A stretch of DNA of 5,739 bases from Candidatus Altimarinota bacterium (GTDB lineage: Bacteria > Patescibacteriota > Gracilibacteria > JAHISY01), in the NCBI GenBank assembly GCA_023142645.1, contig JAGLJE010000009.1, positions 1-5,739 of the forward strand, written 5' to 3'. Below, piece by piece: positions 1 to 4,877 of this stretch (the first letter of the stretch is position 1; each line of letters starts with the position of its first letter). The notes beneath the pieces are model-generated. The model was not told the origin of the DNA. It did no database searches and saw only the letters and a program-made list of their open reading frames with translations. A program made the translations under genes and the position numbers.

Positions 1-132
1 GAGATGCGGAAATTTCTCGCGAATTATTCGAAAGGTGAAGCGGGCGCGAAGAAACTGCGGGAAAAATTGGTGAGAGTGGAGAGTTTGGCGGAGATGGAGA
101 AATTATTGAGAGGATTTATAAACTCAAATTAA
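1..132 (+). CDS. C-terminal fragment of an unidentified protein (5' end outside window)
   Basis: Frame 1 is open from the first base to a TAA at 130-132, giving 43 residues, while the other two forward frames soon hit TGA. The tail is highly charged and helical-looking, starting EMRKFLANYSKGEAGAK and ending EKLLRGFINSN. It has many Lys/Glu/Arg and no membrane segment. Its codon style (GCG, CGG, CGC) resembles dprA and argG rather than the adjacent flavin enzyme gene, which supports real coding. The last 17 bp overlap the 3' end of the convergent gene on the other strand. I do not recognise the family: a helical C-terminus like this could belong to a glycosyltransferase or many other enzymes, so no function is assigned. 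Confidence 0.55.
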   Translation, partial: EMRKFLANYSKGEAGAKKLREKLVRVESLAEMEKLLRGFINSN

Positions 133-1366
133 CCTTTTGTTTTTTAGTTCGTTTTTCCAAAAGCAGCCGCATCCTTTCTGCTGCAGAAGTTGTGGAACCG
201 ACTCTGTAGGCATCTTTTCCTGCAAAATAGATTCCCTTCTTACTGCCCTGTATCGCTAGATTAAGGCGTCCCATTATGCAATAATTTCCCGCTAGTGAGT
301 CTCTCGCGTCGCCCTTTTTCCCGCAGTGTTTTAAACATTGCGTGACACATTCACGCGTCTTTACTACTTGTTTAAATAGCTCCAGCGCTTTTTCGTGAGA
401 TTTCAAATATGTTTCAATATCAATCAATTTACCTATTTTTAAGCCATCTTGTGTAAAGTCACTATCCAAAAAGTTTGCCCAAAATCCCGCAGGACTTAAA
501 ATAGTTTTTATACCGTCAGGATGAGCCTCACTGATAAGTGATTTATGCCAATCAGATGCTCCGCTTTCATGCGTATTTGCAAAGGCTGTTCCCGTCAATG
601 TTCCGTCAAAACCAAAATCCTGAACTTTTTTTACATCATTATAATCGACAATTCCTCCCCCGAGGAGAACTCTTATTTCAGAGCGAAAAGGAGATGTTGC
701 TATTTCTTCCGCCACAGTTTCTAACAAATATTCTTTTGCTTTTTCTGGGTCTTCTAAGTGCCTTGGATTTAGTAATCCAATATGAGCAGCCGCAGAGATA
801 AGTTCTAGATAAAAAGTGTATTTATCGTCATTTGGAGGAATATATTTTGCCCTCTGCAGAAGGAGTAAATTAACCCTTAATGCTTTATATGTCGATGCTA
901 TCGGCACCATGATAGCGGCATCCCTATCGTTTCCGTAATGCTCTTGAATTTTTTTGAAAAGGTTTCTTTCAACACCAGCTCCCATAAACATCATCTCTGC
1001 GTTATGCATAACTTCATCATCTAAACAAAAATCATTAACGCCACGAGCTTCTGAAAGAATATTACCTGCAATAATACCTTTTCCTCCTGCTATTTCTTTC
1101 GCTTGTTTAAGCTCCTCTCTTCCCACCCTTAGATTTTCTTTTGAATATTTTTCAGATGATTGAATAATTTTTCCGCATATCCCTGTTAATCCGATGACAC
1201 CAATTCCATTATTTTTTGCAATGTCACCTGTTAGCGGAGCAGTCGAGATACGAACAGCCATACCGCCACATCCTGCCGGTTCGACTTTTTTACCACGAAA
1301 TTCGAAATAATCTAAATCAGTAGCTATTTTCTCCTCACCTATTTGAATTTGTCTTTCAATGCCCAT
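116..1366 (-). CDS. Nitronate monooxygenase-like FMN-dependent TIM-barrel oxidoreductase
   Basis: The protein has 416 residues from the chosen ATG. It resembles the nitronate monooxygenase / 2-nitropropane dioxygenase family, FMN enzymes that oxidise alkyl nitronates or act as related enoyl-reductase-type flavoproteins. Visible family features (numbered from this ATG) are an N-terminal GGMAVRIS segment near residue 35, NNGIGVIGL near 53-60, the GAGVERNL segment near 130, and SAAAHIGLL with His195, matching the usual AGGHLG catalytic region. Further on are LLGGGIVDYNDV and LTGTAFANTHE (flavin-phosphate side) and SPAGFW (usual SPVGMPG). The C-terminus has a Cys cluster (Cys340, 344, 348, 363) followed by KGIYFAGKDAYRVG, as in clostridial-type members. 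A GTG at 1408 would add 14 hydrophobic/basic residues; I prefer the ATG because family homology begins just after it. Neither start has a good ribosome-binding site. Arginine codons are AGA/AGG in 12 of 20 cases, unlike the neighbouring genes, suggesting transfer. The true substrate is unknown. Confidence 0.85.
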   Translation of the reverse strand: MGIERQIQIGEEKIATDLDYFEFRGKKVEPAGCGGMAVRISTAPLTGDIAKNNGIGVIGLTGICGKIIQSSEKYSKENLRVGREELKQAKEIAGGKGIIAGNILSEARGVNDFCLDDEVMHNAEMMFMGAGVERNLFKKIQEHYGNDRDAAIMVPIASTYKALRVNLLLLQRAKYIPPNDDKYTFYLELISAAAHIGLLNPRHLEDPEKAKEYLLETVAEEIATSPFRSEIRVLLGGGIVDYNDVKKVQDFGFDGTLTGTAFANTHESGASDWHKSLISEAHPDGIKTILSPAGFWANFLDSDFTQDGLKIGKLIDIETYLKSHEKALELFKQVVKTRECVTQCLKHCGKKGDARDSLAGNYCIMGRLNLAIQGSKKGIYFAGKDAYRVGSTTSAAERMRLLLEKRTKKQKVNLSL

Positions 1367-1518
1367 TTTACGGCTTTTTAAAAAAATAAAACAAAGAAAA
1401 TTACCCACTCTTTTGCGTCATTTTATCAAAATAAGTAAAATGTCTCTTCGGTCTACGGAATACAAATTGTTCAAAAAAATTACGCAGCCATCTGTAACCC
1501 AAAAAAAACTAAGGCTAA

Positions 1519-1546
1519 TTGAAAAAAGCTAAAGATTAGCTAAAAT
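1519..1546 (+). promoter_or_regulatory. Sigma70-type promoter of the initiator tRNA gene
   Basis: TTGAAA at 1519-1524 and TAAAAT at 1541-1546 are separated by 16 bp, both close to the sigma70 consensus. Transcription would start near 1552-1555, a few bases before the tRNA 5' end at 1560. The spacer and the start of the -10 box hold a 6-bp inverted repeat, AGCTAA-AGA-TTAGCT (1527-1541). GCTAA occurs three times (1514, 1528, 1539). Confidence 0.65.
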
Positions 1547-1559
1547 ACTGGTCGCTTAT

Positions 1560-1634
<75 letters not shown>

Positions 1635-1646
1635 AATCTCAAAAAC

Positions 1647-1734
1647 AGCGGATTTACTAGTGGAGCAGTGGTATCCCACGTACGAGGAGTCTATAACCCG
1701 AAAGTCGTCCCGCCAAGCGGGACATTTGCAACCA
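1647..1734 (+). pseudogene. Degenerate tRNA-fMet-like copy (tRNA pseudogene or tRNA mimic)
   Basis: Three blocks match the upstream tRNA in order. A 13-nt block at 1661-1673 is identical to 1567-1579 (D arm). ATAACCCGAA at 1693-1702 is identical to 1593-1602 (anticodon 3' side) and is followed by AGTCG versus GGTCG. The last 7 nt, GCAACCA (1728-1734), equal the tRNA 3' end. Between the blocks it is decayed: the D stem (GAGC/TCCC) and anticodon stem no longer pair, the segment between the first two blocks is 6 nt longer, the anticodon position reads TAT and U33 is lost. The T arm is replaced by a perfect hairpin. A weak outer stem GCGGAT/ATTTGC (1648-1653 with 1724-1729, two G-U pairs) could mimic an acceptor stem. 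There is no terminator between it and the tRNA, so the two are probably co-transcribed. Confidence 0.65.
1707..1723. repeat. Perfect 7-bp inverted repeat (hairpin) inside the tRNA-like remnant
   Basis: GTCCCGC-CAA-GCGGGAC forms a perfect G/C-rich stem with a 3-nt loop. No U-run follows on either strand (the nearest T-run, 1748-1754, is 25 bp away), so it is not a standard intrinsic terminator. It occupies the T-arm position of the degenerate tRNA but does not resemble the real T arm, so it may be a small palindromic repeat inserted there or an RNA-stabilising stem. Confidence 0.6.
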
Positions 1735-1770
1735 ATCTTCACTTCCGTTTTTTTCTATGTAATCCAGTTT

Positions 1771-2634
1771 TTACTTTTTCAAAAATTCATAAATTCGATT
1801 CGCGCTTTCCACTTTTCCGAGAGGCATAATATGTACTCCGTCCAGCCGATCTTTTAATTTTTCGAGAAGCTCAATCGCAATATCCGCTCCAGCTTGTCCT
1901 GAGCTTACCTGCGGTGAGCCTACCGAATCCGTCGAAGGGCAATCTGCTCTCAGTCTTTCAATTACCTCGTCGGGAATCGTGATCCCGTGAACTTTTTCGT
2001 TGAAATATTCTGCGACCTTCAGCGATTTCAGCGGCATAATTCCGAACAAGATTGGTATCTTAATCCCCGCCTCCTTCACTGCATCGAAAAATTTCTCAGC
2101 AGTAGCGAAATCGAAAACTGGCTGGGTCTGCGCGAATTGCGCACCCGCCGCCGTCTTTTCTTTCAGATATTCAATCTGATTTTCGAGCACTCCTTCGTTC
2201 GGATTCACCGCAACCGCGATTTGCAAATTCGTCGGAGATTTAATTTCCTGCCCCTCGAATTTCCTAGAATTCAACTCACTGATTAACTCAACCAAACCGG
2301 AAGCGCGAACCTCGAAAACATTTTTCTTTCCCGCATCGCCGGAAAGCGCGAGAATTCCATCCACTTTTAAATTCGCCGCTCCTAGTAATTTTTGCGCCAG
2401 CCCTAATTTCGTCGAATCGCGACAGGTGAGATGCGCGATTGTCGGAATGTTCGTCTCCTCACGAACGCGCGCAGCAAGCACAATTGGATCAATCGTAAGC
2501 CGCCCGAGAATCCCATCGGGGATATTGAACGCGTCCGCGTACAAACTTTTCGCCTCCTCGAGAATCGCGGAAACATCGCTCCCCGCAAGCGAGGAGAGTT
2601 CGACGGTGATGGGAAAATTCTGTAAATCCAACAT
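1771..2634 (-). CDS. metF: Methylenetetrahydrofolate reductase family protein (MetF-like)
   Basis: The protein has 287 residues from the chosen ATG and is a cytoplasmic FAD TIM-barrel of the MetF family, which reduces 5,10-methylene-THF to 5-methyl-THF for methionine synthesis. Signatures, numbered from this start, are FPITVEL with the catalytic-type Glu13, AHLTCRD (67-73), SGDAG (98-102, the Asp equivalent to E. coli Asp120), TQPVFD (170-175, the Gln equivalent to Gln183), GIMPL (198-202) and the C-terminal GVHIMPLGKVE (266-276) where the family usually has HFYTLNR. An ATG at 2670 would add 12 residues encoded by a CATTGAAC repeat, so I chose the inner ATG at 2634, where homology begins. Neither start has a clear Shine-Dalgarno site. 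It lies 43 bp downstream of dprA on the same strand and is probably co-transcribed. Residues about 233-248 are encoded by a repeat-like insert. Arginine codons are mostly CGN; two of the three AGR codons sit just before the insert. Substitutions near the C-terminus leave strict MetF function likely but unproven. Confidence 0.88.
   Translation of the reverse strand: MLDLQNFPITVELSSLAGSDVSAILEEAKSLYADAFNIPDGILGRLTIDPIVLAARVREETNIPTIAHLTCRDSTKLGLAQKLLGAANLKVDGILALSGDAGKKNVFEVRASGLVELISELNSRKFEGQEIKSPTNLQIAVAVNPNEGVLENQIEYLKEKTAAGAQFAQTQPVFDFATAEKFFDAVKEAGIKIPILFGIMPLKSLKVAEYFNEKVHGITIPDEVIERLRADCPSTDSVGSPQVSSGQAGADIAIELLEKLKDRLDGVHIMPLGKVESANRIYEFLKK
1892..1938. repeat. Repeat-like element inserted in frame in the metF-like gene
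   Basis: This 47-bp stretch has a base style unlike the surrounding gene. It contains an imperfect direct repeat, TGAGCTTACC (1900-1909) and TGAGCCTACC (1915-1924), 9 of 10 identical at 15-bp spacing. The flanks, GCTTGTCCTGAGC on one side and GTCGAAGG on the other, resemble the CTTCGAC...GTCCTGAG type of short dispersed repeat that I recall from many bacterial genomes. It is read in frame as a Ser/Gly/Gln-rich linker (PSTDSVGSPQVSSGQA) just before the conserved ADIAIELLEKL helix. Only one copy lies in the window, so the dispersed nature is inferred. Confidence 0.5.
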
Positions 2635-2653
2635 AATTACGATAATAATTGTA

Positions 2654-2675
2654 CATTGAACGTTGCCCATTGAAC
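2654..2675. repeat. Two direct CATTGAAC repeats at the dprA-metF junction
   Basis: CATTGAAC occurs at 2654-2661 and 2668-2675, 14 bp apart, with AACGTT (2659-2664) between them. The unit fills the short gap after the dprA stop and overlaps the alternative upstream metF start. That favours the inner metF ATG and suggests the spacer is repeat-derived or a regulatory site. Confidence 0.4.
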
Positions 2676-2677
2676 AT

Positions 2678-3760
2678 TCACGTCCGAACCCAATTCATTC
2701 CCCCTAGATTTTTCGCCAAACCTTTCATCTCCAATAAACTGAGAATTGCGCTTGCCTCGCTCGCGGTGAAACCCGACTCGCGCGAAACTTCGTCCGCGTG
2801 AAGCGGAGTTTTTTTGAGAATTTTGATAATCGCCGCTTCCTCCTTTGAATCCGCAACCACTTCACGGACTTTTATTTTTTCCGGCAAATCGCGCAACTCG
2901 AGAGAGTCGATCACATCGTTTGAATTCAAAATCGGTTTGGCACCATCACGAATCAATCGATTCGGACCGGCTGAATTCTCGGAAAAAATCGAGCCGGGCA
3001 CCGCGAAAACTTCGCGACCAAATTCATTCGCCAGCGCGGCGGTGATGAGTGAGCCCGATTTCTCCCGCCCTTCCGAAACGACTACGCCTTTCGAAAGCCC
3101 CGCAATGATTCGATTGCGAAGTGGAAAATTGTACGTGTTCGGCGAAGTCCCAGCGGGAAATTCCGAAATGATTGCCCCACCTTTTTTGAGAATATCCTCA
3201 CCCAATTTTTGATTCCGTGGCGGATAAATCGCGTCGATACCATTGCCGAGCACCGCTACCGTCCGCCCTCCACAATCAAGCGCAGCTTGATGAGCTGCCG
3301 CATCAGCTCCGATTGCTAGTCCGGAAATTATGGAAATACCAGCCTGTGATAGTCCGCGCGTAATTTCTGTCGTGGCCTGTTTGCCGTAGCTCGTGAGAAT
3401 GCGTGAACCGACGACGGCAATCGCGAAATCATCGACGGGCGTGGGAAATTCTCCGCGAACAAGTAAAACCGGTGGTGCGTCGTAAATTTCTTTCAAAAGT
3501 TTCGGATATTTTTTAGAGGTAATTGGCAAAACCTCCACACCAACTTTTTGTAATTTCTGGAGAATCTCATCAGGATCTGCTTTCTCTTTTTCGATGAAAA
3601 TCTCAGTAACCGCCTTGAATTCGATCCCTGCCTCCTGCCACTCATGCCGTGAACTTTTCCAAATTCGCTCCGCATCGTTTTGGAAAAATTTCAGCAATCG
3701 CGCAAAACGAAGCGGTGTGATTTTTTCGAGCGAGTTGAGCGCGGCGAAATATTTTTGCAT
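2678..3760 (-). CDS. dprA: DNA processing protein DprA (Smf family)
   Basis: The protein has 360 residues from the ATG at 3760, the usual DprA size. DprA binds incoming single-stranded DNA and loads RecA during natural transformation; it is also kept in many bacteria not known to be competent. Order of domains: an N-terminal helical SAM-like region (about 1-65), then the Rossmann-like DNA-binding core with VVGSR (116-120), SGLAIGADAAAH (146-157), AVLGNGIDAIYPP, FPLRNRIIAGLS (212-223), SEGREKSGSLIT (229-240) and EVFAVPG (250-256). A C-terminal winged-helix (DML1-like) domain spans about 308-360. The frame stays open upstream to a GTG at 3967, but those 69 codons are antisense to the divergent gpsA-like gene and have no DprA character, so the ATG is preferred. 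There is no good Shine-Dalgarno site. All 19 arginines use CGN codons. It ends in TGA, 43 bp before the metF-like ATG, and probably heads that two-gene unit. Confidence 0.96.
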   Translation of the reverse strand: MQKYFAALNSLEKITPLRFARLLKFFQNDAERIWKSSRHEWQEAGIEFKAVTEIFIEKEKADPDEILQKLQKVGVEVLPITSKKYPKLLKEIYDAPPVLLVRGEFPTPVDDFAIAVVGSRILTSYGKQATTEITRGLSQAGISIISGLAIGADAAAHQAALDCGGRTVAVLGNGIDAIYPPRNQKLGEDILKKGGAIISEFPAGTSPNTYNFPLRNRIIAGLSKGVVVSEGREKSGSLITAALANEFGREVFAVPGSIFSENSAGPNRLIRDGAKPILNSNDVIDSLELRDLPEKIKVREVVADSKEEAAIIKILKKTPLHADEVSRESGFTASEASAILSLLEMKGLAKNLGGMNWVRT

Positions 3761-3776
3761 CCGCTTGATTTTAGAC

Positions 3777-3806
3777 GAGAGAGAGGGAAAAATGCAGTCT
3801 TTATGA
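3777..3806 (+). promoter_or_regulatory. Purine-rich ribosome-binding region with 4-codon leader ORF before the gpsA-like gene
   Basis: GAGAGAGAGGG at 3777-3787 is the best Shine-Dalgarno-like stretch in the window. It lies 4 bp before ATG 3792, which opens a tiny ORF, M-Q-S-L-stop (3792-3806). The TGA of this ORF overlaps the gpsA-like ATG at 3803 (ATGA). The distance from GAGGG to 3803 is 15 bp, long for direct initiation, so coupling through the mini-ORF is plausible but unproven. Confidence 0.4.
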
Positions 3807-4876
3807 GAAAAGAAATTCCTCAAAATCCCGAGTTTGTCGCTGGTGGCGGTCGCTTTGCTATTCCGAGTGCTCTTGTCTTCGCGCTGAATAATCCGGGAAT
3901 GCTCACCCGCACTTTGCTTTATCAACCAGAATACGTCGAAGCTGCCCGCCGTGGAAATTTCGACCACTTTTTTCCGCCGGATTGGCTAACTAAAATTTTT
4001 AATCTTTTCGCTCGAAGAAAAGTAGAAATTCCGGAGAACATGCATTTTTCAACAAACACAGATTTTGCAAAAATTGATCCAAAGGCAATAAAATATTTTT
4101 TCAGTGCGTACGGTGCACAAAAAACTCGTATGATTTTGGAAAAATTGAAGAAAAGTAATCCACGAGCTTTCGCTGACTGTCTCTTTCTTTGCGGATCAAA
4201 AGGAATTGAAATAGAAACCCGACAACTGATGCATAAAGTTGCAGGAGATGTTTTTCCAGATTTGAGTGAAAAAATCGCGGTGCTTGTTGGACCAGACATC
4301 GCAAAACATGTTTTTGAAAAAAAACCAGTCGTGGGCACGATCGCAGGACCTCTCAAAGTTACTGCTAAATTCGTGAAACTTCTTGAGGGTTCACCGATTT
4401 TGAGACCACACGAATCGAAAGAGATTTACGGACTTGATCTCGCTGGCGTCGTAAAAAATGTTCATTCAATTGCTTTTGGAATAGCGATCGGTCTCAAACT
4501 TCCGTCTTCTACAATTTGTGGATTAATGGAGAGTGCACTTCGTGAACTCAGTAGATTCGCAAAAGCTTACGGTTGCGATCAACTCGAAATCTGGAAAGGA
4601 ATTTCTGGTGATTACGCTCTCGCTTGTTCCGGTGACACTCGTAATACGAAAGCTGGAATTAATTTAGTAAAAAAGGGAAAGCTACTCGAAAACGAACTCA
4701 CTGAAGGAGTGCACTCACTGCCGATCGTACTCAAACTTGCGCGAGAAAAAAATGTGAAAATGCCAATCATCGAAATGCTCGCTCAAATTTTGGAAGGGAA
4801 CATAAATATAAAAAAAGCTGTGGAGCAACTCACTCGATTCGGACGAAAAGCGCCTAACCTAAACAGCGGAATGTAA
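3803..4876 (+). CDS. gpsA: Divergent NAD(P)-dependent glycerol-3-phosphate dehydrogenase family protein (GpsA-like)
   Basis: The protein has 357 residues from the ATG at 3803, slightly longer than typical GpsA (about 330-340). GpsA reduces dihydroxyacetone phosphate to sn-glycerol-3-phosphate for membrane lipids. The family match is clearest in the second half: SKGIE (132-136), VGPDIA (162-167), LAGVVKNVHSIAFGIAIGL with the catalytic-type Lys218, a GISGDYALACSGD segment (266-278), DTRNTKAG (278-285, the conserved Arg-Asn) and TEGVHS (300-305). The N-terminal Rossmann half is unusual: GGGRFAIPSAL (14-24) replaces GxGxxG with an Ala at the third Gly, the following strand is atypical, and the usual VPS motif after strand 4 is replaced by FFSAYGAQ. 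The reading frame extends upstream to 3680, but those 41 codons overlap dprA, so the inner ATG is used. It diverges from dprA and ends 1 bp from argG. It may be an ordinary but fast-evolving GpsA or a paralogue with altered cofactor or substrate use. Confidence 0.82.
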   Translation: MRKEIPQNPEFVAGGGRFAIPSALVFALNNPGMLTRTLLYQPEYVEAARRGNFDHFFPPDWLTKIFNLFARRKVEIPENMHFSTNTDFAKIDPKAIKYFFSAYGAQKTRMILEKLKKSNPRAFADCLFLCGSKGIEIETRQLMHKVAGDVFPDLSEKIAVLVGPDIAKHVFEKKPVVGTIAGPLKVTAKFVKLLEGSPILRPHESKEIYGLDLAGVVKNVHSIAFGIAIGLKLPSSTICGLMESALRELSRFAKAYGCDQLEIWKGISGDYALACSGDTRNTKAGINLVKKGKLLENELTEGVHSLPIVLKLAREKNVKMPIIEMLAQILEGNINIKKAVEQLTRFGRKAPNLNSGM

Positions 4877-4877
4877 A

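Noticed and set aside
1707..1755. Intrinsic terminator for the tRNA
   Set aside because: The hairpin is followed by mixed sequence; the T-run at 1748-1754 is too far away to act with it.
2489..2680. TGA recoding that would fuse dprA to a downstream frame
   Set aside because: DprA ends naturally at its winged helix at the TGA, and the continuing frame is only an off-frame reading of the metF-like gene.
2814..3212. Plus-strand 132-codon ORF opposite dprA
   Set aside because: Antisense shadow of strongly conserved DprA motifs.
3680..3802. 41-codon N-terminal extension of the gpsA-like protein
   Set aside because: It overlaps dprA antisense, lacks family similarity, and no alternative start codon lies close upstream of 3803.
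3761..3967. 69-codon N-terminal extension of DprA from a GTG at 3967
   Set aside because: It is antisense to the start of the gpsA-like gene, has no DprA-like sequence, and the ATG at 3760 gives a normal-length protein.
3922..4356. Minus-strand 144-codon ORF inside the gpsA-like gene
   Set aside because: It is a shadow of the plus-strand coding sequence, whose family motifs are clear; no recognisable protein features.
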